The notes: generated by a model from the sequence alone, not told the origin. A stretch of DNA of 40,064 nt from Lachnospiraceae bacterium UBA7196 (GCA_002490835.1 DKUU01000036.1:1575-41638), one strand, 5' to 3'. Positions 8,952 through 17,518 are shown, counted from the stretch's first letter. Program-made: numbers and translations.

Positions 8952-10137
8952 GGAGGTGTTCTCCTTTCATCATACGAATAAACCGATCAAACAAATACGA
9001 GGAATCCTGCGGCCCCGGACACGCCTCCGGATGGAACTGCACCGTAAAGATATTTTTCCCCGTATAGGCAAGGCCCTCGTTCGTGCCGTCATTGACATTG
9101 ATAAAGGCCGGATGCGCCACCTGCGGGTCAAGCTTGTCCATATCCACCACATAGCCGTGGTTCTGGGATGAAATGTAGACCCTGCCCGTCGAAAGATCCT
9201 TCACCGGATGGTTGCCGCCTCGGTGGCCGTATTTCATCTTAAAAGTGTCCGCGCCCGTGGCCAGCGCCATCAGCTGATGCCCGAGACAGATGGCAAAAAT
9301 GGGCGTGTCGGACTCGTAAAGTTTACGGATTTCTTCTATTATAGTAGTACACTCCTTCGGGTCGCCGGGGCCGTTGCTGAGCATAATGCCGTCCGGCGCA
9401 TCCGCCAAAATCTCCGCTGCCGGAGTCTGCGCGGGATAGACTGTCACGTCGCAGCCCCTCGCCGCCAGCGACCGCGCGATATTGTCCTTAGCGCCAAAAT
9501 CAAGGAGCGCCACCTTCAGTCCCGCGCCATTTAATTCCCGCACAAGACTCGGCTTCTTCTCCTTGATGCCTGCCTCGTAATCCTCTCTTTTGAAGGAGGC
9601 GCTGCCTGAAAGCGGACCGTTCTCCGTAAGCTCCCTGCTTCCGGTCAGGGTATATTTCTCTTTACAGCTGACCCGCTCCACTACCTTGCCTGTCGTATAT
9701 GCTTTTAATCTGGGAATGATTTCATCAAGATGATAATTTTCGTCGGTGGTGATCATACCGTTCATAGTACCCTTCTCGCGAAGGATTCTGGTAAGGGCTC
9801 TGGTGTCGATCCCGGCGATGCCCGGCACACCGTTTTCCTCTAAGAATTGCTGAATTGTGATATCAGATCGAAAATTGCCGGGAATGCGGGACAGCTCCCG
9901 CACGATCAAGCCGTCCGGCCAAGGTTTCTTCGATTCCATATCATCCCGGCATATCCCGTAATTGCCGATCAACGGGTAGGTCATACAGACTGCCTGTCCC
10001 GCGTAGGATGGATCGGTCAACACCTCCAGATAACCCGCCATGGAGGTGTTAAAGACGATTTCGCTGACAACCTCCTTTGGGGCGCCGATATGTGTTCCCG
10101 TAAACACAGTGCCGTCTTCCAGTATGAGAAATGATTT
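8944..10137 (-). CDS. carA: Carbamoyl-phosphate synthase small (glutaminase) subunit
   Basis: CarA hydrolyses glutamine and passes ammonia to CarB. The N-terminal domain (about 1-150) opens with MKSFLILEDGTVF, the usual family start. The class I glutamine amidotransferase domain follows, with the nucleophile in FAICLGHQLMAL (Cys284 from this start) and the His/Glu pair in QFHPEACPGP. From 10137 it is 397 aa. An ATG at 10209 would add 24 residues not typical of CarA and has GGAGG 17 nt away; the 10137 ATG has only a weak ribosome site (AAGGGACAGGG). Start choice is therefore by family, not by ribosome site. It precedes carB with an 8-nt overlap. Confidence 0.95.
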   Translation of the reverse strand, partial: KSFLILEDGTVFTGTHIGAPKEVVSEIVFNTSMAGYLEVLTDPSYAGQAVCMTYPLIGNYGICRDDMESKKPWPDGLIVRELSRIPGNFRSDITIQQFLEENGVPGIAGIDTRALTRILREKGTMNGMITTDENYHLDEIIPRLKAYTTGKVVERVSCKEKYTLTGSRELTENGPLSGSASFKREDYEAGIKEKKPSLVRELNGAGLKVALLDFGAKDNIARSLAARGCDVTVYPAQTPAAEILADAPDGIMLSNGPGDPKECTTIIEEIRKLYESDTPIFAICLGHQLMALATGADTFKMKYGHRGGNHPVKDLSTGRVYISSQNHGYVVDMDKLDPQVAHPAFINVNDGTNEGLAYTGKNIFTVQFHPEACPGPQDSSYLFDRFIRMMKGEHLHA

Positions 10138-10226
10138 CATCTTCTGCCCTGTCCCTTCCACAAATTGAATGCCAATTCCGGCAGGAGAACGCTCTGAATT
10201 CTCTGCCATGATCTATTTGCAGGAAA

Positions 10227-10271
10227 CCTCCGCATACATATAGTAGGCGGAGGCTCCTTTGCCACCGCCTA
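10227..10271 (-). promoter_or_regulatory. Palindrome and competing stems in the carA upstream region
   Basis: On the minus strand TAGGCGG-T-GGC (10261-10271) pairs with GCC-T-CCGCCTA (10244-10254) around a 6-nt loop. The 3' arm's CCTCCGC (10247-10253) is also complementary to GCGGAGG (10227-10233), so two mutually exclusive stems are possible. No U-run follows, so it is not a plain terminator. Candidate -10 boxes TATGAT (10276-10281) and TACAAT (10271-10276) lie at its edge. If either is used, the palindrome sits at the start site and would be an operator rather than an RNA stem. The rest of the 273-bp trpA-carA gap shows no gene and no convincing terminator. Confidence 0.5.
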
Positions 10272-10410
10272 TTGTATCATATAATTCTCTTTTTGGGTAT
10301 ACCATACTTACAAGAAATATATATTTTTTTGTTTCTCTTGAAGCGCTCTCTTCCAAGGCTGAAAAGGCTGACGCAAGGCTTCCGATAAGCGGCGACCGCA
10401 GACTAGTTTT

Positions 10411-11178
10411 TCACAGCCCCGCCGTCATCTCCCGCACGTAGTCCCCCACATAAGGCGCGGCCTCCCTGCCGTACTTCTCAATGATCTTGATGATGGCGGA
10501 GCCGACGATGGCCCCGTCCGAAATGCCCGCCATCTTTGCCGCCTGTTCGGGATTGGAAATGCCAAAGCCGATAGCGCAGGGAACGTCCGTATTCTGGCGG
10601 ATCACTTCCACAATAGACTTGAGGTCCGTCTTGATCTCGCTTCTGGTGCCGGTAACGCCCAGACTTGACACCACATAGACAAAGCCTTCCGCCTCTTTCG
10701 CGATCATGGCGATGCGGTTCTCGGAGGTGGGCGCAATCAGGGAAATCAAGTCCACACCGTACGTATGGCAGAGCGGTAAAAACTCCTCCTTCTCTTCATA
10801 GGGAAGATCCGGCAGGATAATGCCGTCCATACCGATTTCCTGACAAGTGGAGAGAAACCGTTCCGCGCCATAGGAAAAAACTACATTGGCATAGGTCATA
10901 AACACCATGGGAACCTTCACATCCCTGCGCAGGTCTCTCGCCAGATCAAATATCTTATCCGTAGTGACTCCTTCAGTCAATGCCCGCAGATTGGCCCCTT
11001 GTATCACAGGACCTTCGGCAGTCGGATCGGAGAAGGGTATCCCCAGTTCAATCAATCCTGCGCCGTTTGCCACCGCTGCGCGCACGCAGGCCGCCGTAGT
11101 CTCCAAATCCGGATCGCCGCAGGTAATAAATGCGATAAATGCCTTTTTCCCGTCAAAAGCTTCCTTAATTTTACTCAT
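10411..11178 (-). CDS. trpA: Tryptophan synthase alpha subunit
   Basis: TrpA cleaves indole-3-glycerol phosphate to indole and glyceraldehyde-3-phosphate and passes indole through a tunnel to TrpB. This 255-aa TIM barrel shows the catalytic glutamate in LIELGIPFSDPTAEGPVIQ and the catalytic aspartate in GIILPDLPYEE. The phosphate-binding end is IGFGISNPEQAAKM and GAIVGSAIIK. The start at 11178 has GGGGAGG 6 nt upstream and overlaps the trpB stop by 8 nt (ATGAGTAA), so the two subunits are translationally coupled. It is the last gene of trpEGDCFBA. Confidence 0.97.
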   Translation of the reverse strand: MSKIKEAFDGKKAFIAFITCGDPDLETTAACVRAAVANGAGLIELGIPFSDPTAEGPVIQGANLRALTEGVTTDKIFDLARDLRRDVKVPMVFMTYANVVFSYGAERFLSTCQEIGMDGIILPDLPYEEKEEFLPLCHTYGVDLISLIAPTSENRIAMIAKEAEGFVYVVSSLGVTGTRSEIKTDLKSIVEVIRQNTDVPCAIGFGISNPEQAAKMAGISDGAIVGSAIIKIIEKYGREAAPYVGDYVREMTAGL

Positions 11179-12361
11179 GGATATCCTCCCCTCTATAACG
11201 CGCAATCGCCGCGCAGTCCTTATCTCCCCTGCCTGAAATGGTGATGACAATGATCTGGTCTTTATTCATAACGGGTGCTATTTTTCTGGCATAAGCCACC
11301 GCGTGGGCAGACTCGATGGCGGGAATGATTCCTTCCATCTTGGAAAGATACTCGAAAGCCTCCACTGCCTCGTCATCCGTCACCGGCACATACTCCGCTC
11401 TGCCAATATCGTGCAGATGCGCGTGCTCCGGCCCGATCCCCGGATAGTCAAGACCTGCCGAGATCGAATAGACCGGCGCGATCTGCCCGTACTCATCCTG
11501 ACAGAAATAGGACTTCATCCCGTGGAAGATACCAAGTCTACCCGTGCTGATGGTAGCCGCCGTCTCAAAGGTATCGATCCCTCTGCCCGCCGCCTCGCAG
11601 CCGATCAGCCGCACATCATCATTTTCAATGAAGTGATAAAAGCTTCCCATGGCATTGGAACCGCCGCCCACACAGGCAATCACCGCGTCGGGAAGCTTCC
11701 CCTCCTTCTCCATCAGTTGCGCCTTGATCTCTCTGGAAATGACCGCCTGAAAATCCCGCACGATCATGGGGAAAGGGTGCGGCCCCATCACGGAACCGAG
11801 ACAGTAATGCGTATCCGCGATCCGCGAAGTCCACTCACGCATGGCCTCGGAAACCGCATCTTTCAGCGTGGCCGTCCCCGTCTTCACCGGAATCACCTCC
11901 GCCCCCAGCAGCCGCATACGGTAGACATTCAAGGCCTGACGGACCGTATCTTCCTCACCCATGAACACCACACACTCCATGCCCATCAGGGCTGCCGCCG
12001 TGGCAGTGGCCACCCCATGCTGTCCGGCGCCCGTCTCCGCAATCAATCTCGTCTTTCCCATCTTTTTCGCCAGAAGAGCCTGCCCCAGCACGTTATTGAT
12101 CTTATGGGAGCCGGTATGATTCAAGTCTTCGCGCTTCAGATAAATCTTCGCCCCGCCCAGATCCCTCGTCATCTTTTCCGCATAGTAGAGACGGGATGGC
12201 CTGCCCGCATAATCGTTAAACAATGTCGTTAATTCTTCATTAAATTGTGGGTCTTCCTTATAATGATTGTAGGCCTCCTCTAATTCAATTACTGCATTCA
12301 TCAACGTTTCCGGAATATATTGGCCGCCGTGGATTCCAAAACGCCCGTTTTGATTTTTCAT
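11171..12361 (-). CDS. trpB: Tryptophan synthase beta subunit
   Basis: TrpB is the PLP enzyme that joins indole and serine into tryptophan. The 396-aa protein has the PLP lysine in HTGSHKINNVLGQALLA, the AETGAGQHGVATATAAALMG segment that contacts the substrate carboxylate, and the PLP-phosphate loop CVGGGSNAMGSFYHF. It opens MKNQNGRFGIHGGQYIPETL, a classic TrpB1 N-terminus. AAGGAGG is 8 nt upstream of the ATG at 12361. That ATG overlaps the trpF stop as ATGA. The family's Glu in LKREDLNHTGSHK is present. Confidence 0.98.
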   Translation of the reverse strand: MKNQNGRFGIHGGQYIPETLMNAVIELEEAYNHYKEDPQFNEELTTLFNDYAGRPSRLYYAEKMTRDLGGAKIYLKREDLNHTGSHKINNVLGQALLAKKMGKTRLIAETGAGQHGVATATAAALMGMECVVFMGEEDTVRQALNVYRMRLLGAEVIPVKTGTATLKDAVSEAMREWTSRIADTHYCLGSVMGPHPFPMIVRDFQAVISREIKAQLMEKEGKLPDAVIACVGGGSNAMGSFYHFIENDDVRLIGCEAAGRGIDTFETAATISTGRLGIFHGMKSYFCQDEYGQIAPVYSISAGLDYPGIGPEHAHLHDIGRAEYVPVTDDEAVEAFEYLSKMEGIIPAIESAHAVAYARKIAPVMNKDQIIVITISGRGDKDCAAIARYRGEDIHE

Positions 12362-12987
12362 GCTTCCGCCCTCCTTACGTTCTCTACAAACCTCTGCATC
12401 TTCTCCGCATCCTTTACCCCGTCCGTCTCGATCCCCGAGCTGACGTCCACCGCGTAGGGCCGCCACCTTCTCACGGCCCCGCCTACCGTATCGGCATCCA
12501 GTCCGCCCGCCAGAAAATAGGGGCGGCTCATCCCCGCAAGCAATTCCCAGTCGAAGGCCGTTCCCGTTCCGCCGTCTCCCGCATCCAAAAGTACAAAATC
12601 CGCCGTGCTGTCATTGGCTTTTTCAATATCATGCGTTTCTTTAACCGAAAACGCCTTTATGATCGGTCGATCCGTCAGTTCCCGCAGCCGTTTGATATAA
12701 GCTTCATCCTCCCTGCCGTGAAGCTGCGCGATATCTATGATCCCCGACAAAAGCCATGTCGCCACAGCCTCCGGCTCCTCGTCCACAAATACCCCAACCG
12801 CTAAAATATCCGGATGTAAAAGCTCTTTTAACGTCTTCACCCGTTCCGGCGAAACATAACGTCTGCTCTTTTTTGCAAATACAAAACCGACATAATCCGG
12901 ATGCAGCAAATTTGCCGTTTCAATGTCGCTCGGACGCATTAATCCACACAGTTTAATCTTGATTTTACTTTTTTCTTCCCGTTCCAT
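12358..12987 (-). CDS. trpF: Phosphoribosylanthranilate isomerase
   Basis: TrpF performs the Amadori rearrangement of phosphoribosylanthranilate to CdRP. The 209-aa TIM barrel has the general-base cysteine in IKLCGLMRPSDIE, the general-acid aspartate in VLLDAGDGGTGTAFDW, and phosphate-binding loops FLAGGLDADTV and VDVSSGIETDGVKD. The start at 12987 is preferred (GAGGT 10 nt upstream) over a GTG at 13020 with no ribosome site. It overlaps trpB by 4 nt but is separated from trpC by 160 bp holding an inverted-repeat element, the only sizeable gap in the operon apart from trpD-trpC. Confidence 0.95.
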   Translation of the reverse strand: MEREEKSKIKIKLCGLMRPSDIETANLLHPDYVGFVFAKKSRRYVSPERVKTLKELLHPDILAVGVFVDEEPEAVATWLLSGIIDIAQLHGREDEAYIKRLRELTDRPIIKAFSVKETHDIEKANDSTADFVLLDAGDGGTGTAFDWELLAGMSRPYFLAGGLDADTVGGAVRRWRPYAVDVSSGIETDGVKDAEKMQRFVENVRRAEA

Positions 12988-13052
12988 CTGTATCTTTACC
13001 TCATTTATTTCTATTTTCACTACTGCAAAATCTCATCAAAACCCTATGGCGA

Positions 13053-13164
13053 GTGTGCAGATATCATAAACATAAGCAGACCCTTGTATTGAAGTAAATT
13101 CCTCCGGAATTAACTTCCGAAATGGAGCGCAAGCGCGTCTGCGTTGATTATGATATCTGTACAC
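13053..13164. repeat. 112-bp imperfect inverted-repeat element between trpC and trpF
   Basis: The left arm (13053-13081, starting GTGTGCAGATATCATAA) is the reverse complement of the right arm (13137-13164, ending TTATGATATCTGTACAC) with two mismatches and small gaps over 28-29 bp. The 55-bp interior holds two further hairpins, AATTCC/GGAATT around 13097-13111 and GCG/CGC around GCGCAAGCGC. The right arm covers the last 17 bp of trpC, so the trpC C-terminus is encoded by the element. There is no terminator-like U-run. It resembles a MITE/REP-type insertion, or an RNA-processing structure. Confidence 0.65.
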
Positions 13165-13948
13165 TTTCACAGCCTCTTAGATTTTGCAACATCCCCTTCT
13201 TATCGTCAGACCGCATCAGCGCCTCCCCGATCAACACCGCGTCCGCACCAATTTCAGAAAGCCGCTTTACGTCTTCCGGCCCGCTGACGCCGCTCTCAGA
13301 AACAAATAACACTTGTTTCGGAATCTTTTCCCTGAGTCTGCGGCTGTTTTCCGTGTCCACCGTAAAGTCTTTCAAATTGCGGTTGTTGACGCCGACAATC
13401 CGCGCTCCTGCCGTCAGCGCTACCTCCACCTCCGCCTCGTCATGCGCCTCCACCAGTGCGGACAATCCGAGCTCCTCACAGACTGCCAGATATTCTTTGA
13501 TCTGTGCTTCACTCAGGATTGCGCAGATCAGCAGCACCGCTGATGCGCCGAGAAGCTTTGCTTCGTAAATCATATATTCGTCCACCGTGAAGTCTTTGCG
13601 CAGGCAGGGAATGGAAACTGCCGCCGCGATTTCCTGTAAATAGGCATCGCTCCCCAAAAACCACTTCGGTTCCGTCAGTACAGAGATAGCGTCCGCTCCT
13701 GCCGCCTCATAGGCTTTGGCGATTTCCAGATAAGGAAAGTCCGGCGCGATCAGCCCCTTCGAGGGGGATGCCTTCTTGCATTCGCAGATAAAAGATATCT
13801 CAGGTTTCCGCAGAGCTTTCTCAAAGACAAAGTCCCCTTTTTGTAAAAATAGCGCTTGTTTTTTTATCTCCGTGAGCGGCAGATTCTTCTTTGCCTGCTC
13901 CGTGCGGAAGACTGCGTGCTCCGCCAACTGTTCTAAAATATTTGTCAT
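13148..13948 (-). CDS. trpC: Indole-3-glycerol phosphate synthase
   Basis: TrpC closes the indole ring, turning CdRP into indole-3-glycerol phosphate. The 266-aa barrel shows the catalytic lysine region ICECKKASPSKGLI, the second catalytic lysine in PCLRKDFTVDEYMIYEAK, and VEAHDEAEVEVAL, GVNNRNLKDFTVD and VSESGVSGPEDV further on. The start ATG at 13948 has only a weak purine-rich upstream (GGGAAAG). The 217 bp between trpD and trpC hold small hairpins (TTGAC/GTCAA at about 14023 and CATTAC/GTAATG at about 14132) but no gene or promoter I trust. The last residues (CESVQIS) fall in the inverted-repeat element described separately. Confidence 0.96.
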   Translation of the reverse strand: MTNILEQLAEHAVFRTEQAKKNLPLTEIKKQALFLQKGDFVFEKALRKPEISFICECKKASPSKGLIAPDFPYLEIAKAYEAAGADAISVLTEPKWFLGSDAYLQEIAAAVSIPCLRKDFTVDEYMIYEAKLLGASAVLLICAILSEAQIKEYLAVCEELGLSALVEAHDEAEVEVALTAGARIVGVNNRNLKDFTVDTENSRRLREKIPKQVLFVSESGVSGPEDVKRLSEIGADAVLIGEALMRSDDKKGMLQNLRGCESVQIS

Positions 13949-14165
13949 TGTCTTTCCCAACTTCTTTCTCTTTTTCTTCCATTAAATCATAATTTAGCGT
14001 TTTACCTCTTTCGGTTGACCTTATTAGTCAATAGTCCTAATGTCCGCTGTCAGCTCATGAGATCACAGCATTTCAATAACACTCGTTTTACCTGTTGACA
14101 TGGCACTTCATCATGGATCTCTGCAATTCCATTACAAGCGTAATGCTTTACTTTCACACTGCCGC

Positions 14166-15182
14166 TTATTGGTTGCTCAGTTCAATGAACTGCTCCAGCG
14201 TCTTCGCCGCCCTGCCGGAGTCGATGATCTCCGCCGCCAGCTTCACACCGTCCTTCATACTCTCCGCCTTGCCGCCGATATAGAGGGCTGCTCCCGCATT
14301 CAACAGTACGGCATTCCTCTTGTGGCCCTTCTCGCCGTTTAATATATTGCGCGTTATTTTTGCATTTTCCTCCGGTGTGCCGCCTTCCAGATCGGCCTTG
14401 GTGCAGCGCTCGAAGCCGAAATCTTCCGGACAGACGGTATAGGTCTTAAACCAACCGTCTTTGAACTCGCAGATGGCAGTGGGCGCACTCATAGAGATTT
14501 CATCCAACTTATCCCTTCCATATACCACCATGCCCCGCTCCACGCCCAGATTGATCAGCACCTGCGCCAGAGGCTCCACCAGATACTCGTCGTACACGCC
14601 AAGGAGCTGTCTTTTGGGACTGCCGGGATTGGTCAGCGGGCCAAGGATATTGAACACGGTACGAAAACCCAGCTCCTTGCGAATCGCGCCCACGTACTTC
14701 ATGGAAGTGTGATACTTCTGCGCAAAGAAGAAGCACATGCCCACCTCCTGCAGCAGCTTCTCGCACAACTCCGGACTCTGCTCGATGTTGACGCCGAGCG
14801 CTTCCAGACAGTCCGCCGTACCGCACTTGGAGGAAGCCGCACGGTTTCCGTGCTTTGCCACCTTCATGCCGCCCGCCGCGCACACCAATGCCGAGGTCGT
14901 GGAAATATTGAAGCTGTGGGCATTGTCACCGCCTGTTCCCACGATCTCAAAGATATCCAGCTCTGTATGCAGGCGCAGGGCGTGGTCGCGCATGGCCGCC
15001 GCGCAGCCCGCGATCTCATCCGTGGTCTCCGCCTTTGCGCTCTTGGCGGAAAGCGCCGCCAGAAAGGCTGCGTTCTGCGTAGGAGAGGTCTCCCCGCTCA
15101 TAATCTCATTCATCACGGCATAAGCCTCGTCGTATGTGAGATCCTCCTTGTTTACGATTTTTACGATTGCTTCTTTAATCAT
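14166..15182 (-). CDS. trpD: Anthranilate phosphoribosyltransferase
   Basis: TrpD attaches the phosphoribosyl group of PRPP to anthranilate. The 338-aa protein shows the family's PRPP-binding GTGGDNAHSFNISTTSALV, the anthranilate site AKHGNRAASSKCGTADCLEA, the segment RTVFNILGPLTNPGSPKRQL, and the metal-binding GRDKLDEISMSAPT. GGAAGGAG lies 6 nt before the ATG at 15182. trpG ends 45 nt upstream. It stands alone, not fused to TrpG as in enteric bacteria. Confidence 0.97.
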   Translation of the reverse strand: MIKEAIVKIVNKEDLTYDEAYAVMNEIMSGETSPTQNAAFLAALSAKSAKAETTDEIAGCAAAMRDHALRLHTELDIFEIVGTGGDNAHSFNISTTSALVCAAGGMKVAKHGNRAASSKCGTADCLEALGVNIEQSPELCEKLLQEVGMCFFFAQKYHTSMKYVGAIRKELGFRTVFNILGPLTNPGSPKRQLLGVYDEYLVEPLAQVLINLGVERGMVVYGRDKLDEISMSAPTAICEFKDGWFKTYTVCPEDFGFERCTKADLEGGTPEENAKITRNILNGEKGHKRNAVLLNAGAALYIGGKAESMKDGVKLAAEIIDSGRAAKTLEQFIELSNQ

Positions 15183-15227
15183 GGCACTCTCCTTCCGAGC
15201 TTTTAGCTCTCGCTTTATGTAAACCTT

Positions 15228-15800
15228 TTAACAACATGCCTTTATAAAGTTTTTCAGCATCCTTTTCCCCTCCGGCGTCATGATGGACTCCGGATGAAAC
15301 TGCACGCCGTAGATCGGATACTCCCTATGCTGTACTGCCATCACTTCCCCGTCTGCCGTACGCGCCGTCACCCGCAGGCAGTCCGGCATCGTGTTCTCAT
15401 CCGCCGCCAGAGAATGATAACGTGCTACAAGCGTCTTCTCCGGACAGCCCTGAAACAGAGGACAATCCCCCTCGCACGTGATCTCCGACTGCTTACCATG
15501 CATCAGCTCTCTGGCATAGGTGACCACCGCGCCAAAGGCCGCGCAGATGGCCTGATGTCCCAGACAGACGCCCAGCGTGGGAATCTCCTTTCCCAGCGTC
15601 TTTGCCGCCTCCACGATGATCCCAGCATTTTCGGGCCGACCGGGGCCCGGCGACAAAATGATACGTTCGGGTGTAAGCGCCCTAATTTCTTCTATTGACA
15701 GTTCATCGTTGCGGATGACTTTGATTTCCGGCTCGATCTCGCCGACTAACTGATATAAATTATAGGAAAAGCTGTCGTAATTATCTATTAACAGTATCAT
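15228..15800 (-). CDS. trpG: Anthranilate synthase component II (glutamine amidotransferase)
   Basis: This subunit supplies ammonia from glutamine to TrpE, and related proteins can also serve PabB. The 190-aa class I amidotransferase begins MILLIDNYDSFSYNLYQ and has the oxyanion segment ILSPGPGRPENAG, the nucleophile in LGVCLGHQAICAAFG, and the His/Glu pair in YGVQFHPESIMT. The ATG at 15800 is preceded by GAGGAG at 8 nt; a GTG at 15809 that overlaps the trpE stop is less well placed. The start lies 5 nt after the trpE stop. No pabB is seen in the window, so a shared role with folate synthesis is possible but unproven. Confidence 0.95.
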   Translation of the reverse strand: MILLIDNYDSFSYNLYQLVGEIEPEIKVIRNDELSIEEIRALTPERIILSPGPGRPENAGIIVEAAKTLGKEIPTLGVCLGHQAICAAFGAVVTYARELMHGKQSEITCEGDCPLFQGCPEKTLVARYHSLAADENTMPDCLRVTARTADGEVMAVQHREYPIYGVQFHPESIMTPEGKRMLKNFIKACC

Positions 15801-15805
15801 GTCTC

Positions 15806-17269
15806 TCACTCCTCTTCCTGCCCCAGCTCCAGCGCCCGCATGACCGCCTTCGCCTTATTGAGGCACTCGTTATACTCCTTTTCCGGATCGGAATCGGCCA
15901 CGATCCCCGCCCCGCTCCTGACGAACACGCGCCCGTTTTTCTTGTAGGCGATGCGGATGGCGATGCAGGTGTCCATGTTGCCGGTAAAATCAATGTAACC
16001 GATGGCACCGCCGTAAATGCCCCGCTTGTTCTGCTCCAGCTCACCGATCAACTGACAGGCCCTGATCTTGGGCGCGCCCGAGAGCGTTCCCGCCGGCAGC
16101 ACCGCCTCGATGGCGTTAAGCGCATCAAATTCCTCCCTGATTTCTCCCCGCACGGTGGAACCGATGTGCATCACATGGGAATACCGCTCGATGGAATGAA
16201 ACTTTTCTACCTGCACCGTGCCAAATTTGCTGATCTTTCCCAGATCGTTCCGCCCAAGATCCACCAGCATATTGTGTTCCGCCAGCTCCTTCGGATCCTG
16301 CAAAAGCTCCCGTTCCAGCGCAAGGTCTTCCTCCTCCGTCTTCCCTCTTGGCCTTGTACCCGCCAGCGGAAAAGTATGGAGCACGCCATCCTCCAGCTTT
16401 ACCAGCGTCTCCGGAGAGGCGCCCGCCACCTCCACATCCGTCCCCGAAAAGTAAAACATATAGGGCGAGGGATTCACGGTGCGCAGCACCCGGTAGGTAT
16501 CCAAAAGACTTCCCTCAAAAGGCGCTTCCAGCCGATTGGAGAGCACGATCTGAAAAATGTCCCCCTCTCTGATATAGCGTTTCGCCCGTTCCACGATATC
16601 ACAGTAGGCTTCCTTTTCAAAAAGTGGCTTCACCTCTCCCGTCAGACGGCCCTTCTCCTCCTTTTTCTTCTCGCCTGTGCGCAGAAGATCCGCCATCTGC
16701 GAAAGTTCCCGCAGCGCTTTATTGTAACCACTTTCCCCGTCTGCCAGCAGCATATTTGCGATCAGGACGATCTTCTGTCTGAAATTATCAAAGGCGATCA
16801 CCTTGTCAAAAAGCATCAGATCCACATCCTTAAAGGCTTCCGTATCCTGCACGCCCACCCAGATCGTCGGCTCGCTGTAACCCAGATAATCGTAGGAAAA
16901 ATAACCCACCAGCCCGCCGGTAAAGGAAGGAAGCCCCGGCAGTCTCGGACTTTTGTATGCGTCTAAGATTTCCCGCAGCTTTGCGGAAGGCTCCTCCGTA
17001 TGCAGGGTCACGTCTCCGATCTTCATCTCGCCATCCAGACAATTGATCTCCAGCTTGGGATCGTACCCCAGAAAGGTATAGCGCCCCCACTTTTCCTTCT
17101 CCGCCACCGATTCCAGCAGATAGCAGTGGGTGGACACATTTTTTAAAATCCGTAAAGCCTCGATCGGCGTACAGATATCCGAAAGCATCTCGCAGCTGAC
17201 GGGGACGGCCTTGTAATCTCCGGCTGCCGCAATTTTCTGTATTTCCTCAAATGATGGTGTAAATTTCAT
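15806..17269 (-). CDS. trpE: Anthranilate synthase component I
   Basis: TrpE converts chorismate and ammonia into anthranilate, the first committed step to tryptophan. The 487-aa protein has the N-terminal domain with the LLES motif in CYLLESVAEKEKWGRYTFLG, the site of tryptophan feedback inhibition in the family. The chorismate-binding domain (about 220-480) carries IFQIVLSNRLEAPFEG, PLAGTRPRGKTEEEDLALE, LVDLGRNDLGKIS and AGTLSGAPKIRACQLI. AGGGGG is 8 nt before the ATG at 17269. It is the first gene of the operon, 20 nt after the T-box terminator. Regulation is therefore double: tRNA-Trp sensing in the leader and, probably, feedback on the enzyme. Confidence 0.97.
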   Translation of the reverse strand: MKFTPSFEEIQKIAAAGDYKAVPVSCEMLSDICTPIEALRILKNVSTHCYLLESVAEKEKWGRYTFLGYDPKLEINCLDGEMKIGDVTLHTEEPSAKLREILDAYKSPRLPGLPSFTGGLVGYFSYDYLGYSEPTIWVGVQDTEAFKDVDLMLFDKVIAFDNFRQKIVLIANMLLADGESGYNKALRELSQMADLLRTGEKKKEEKGRLTGEVKPLFEKEAYCDIVERAKRYIREGDIFQIVLSNRLEAPFEGSLLDTYRVLRTVNPSPYMFYFSGTDVEVAGASPETLVKLEDGVLHTFPLAGTRPRGKTEEEDLALERELLQDPKELAEHNMLVDLGRNDLGKISKFGTVQVEKFHSIERYSHVMHIGSTVRGEIREEFDALNAIEAVLPAGTLSGAPKIRACQLIGELEQNKRGIYGGAIGYIDFTGNMDTCIAIRIAYKKNGRVFVRSGAGIVADSDPEKEYNECLNKAKAVMRALELGQEEE

Positions 17270-17288
17270 ATAAATACCCCCTAAACGC

Positions 17289-17325
17289 AAAAAGTCCTTG
17301 ACAAAACCTAAGTCTTGTCAAGGAC
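17289..17325 (-). terminator. T-box-controlled intrinsic terminator before trpE
   Basis: On the minus strand an 11-bp perfect stem, GTCCTTGACAA (17315-17325) with TTGTCAAGGAC (17294-17304), has a 10-nt loop and is followed at once by a TTTTT run. It competes with the T-box antiterminator immediately upstream. Confidence 0.93.
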
Positions 17326-17446
17326 GAATAAACTTTATCCGCGGTGCCACCTTGCTTCACGGGAAACTCCCGTGCCCTTAGCAGGATACCAACATATCCC
17401 CGGCCTCTGACGCGTGCCCTACGTTGCAGAATACTCTGTACAAAAA

Positions 17447-17518
17447 TTAATTTCACAGAAATTTACTTTACCGAGGTTGCGAAGCAATCCTCGAGAGTTA
17501 ATTTCGCAGAAATTTACT
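17447..17518. repeat. Duplicated 21-bp palindromic repeat inside the T-box leader
   Basis: TTAATTTCACAGAAATTTAC at 17447 and TTAATTTCGCAGAAATTTAC at 17498 extend to 21 bp each and differ at one base. Each copy is itself a hairpin (AATTTC/GAAATT). Between them lies CGAGG-TTGC-GAA-GCA-CCTCG, another hairpin (17472-17493). The block sits between stem I and the antiterminator. Confidence 0.75.

Noticed and set aside
10210..10410. Terminator for the trp operon after trpA
   Set aside because: The AT-rich inverted sequence around 10310-10340 (CAAGAGAAA/TTTCTTG) is weak and has a long loop; there is no clear stem plus U-run.
13949..14165. Internal trp promoter or extra gene between trpD and trpC
   Set aside because: Only small hairpins were found. 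No paired -35/-10 boxes of good quality and no frame with a ribosome site.
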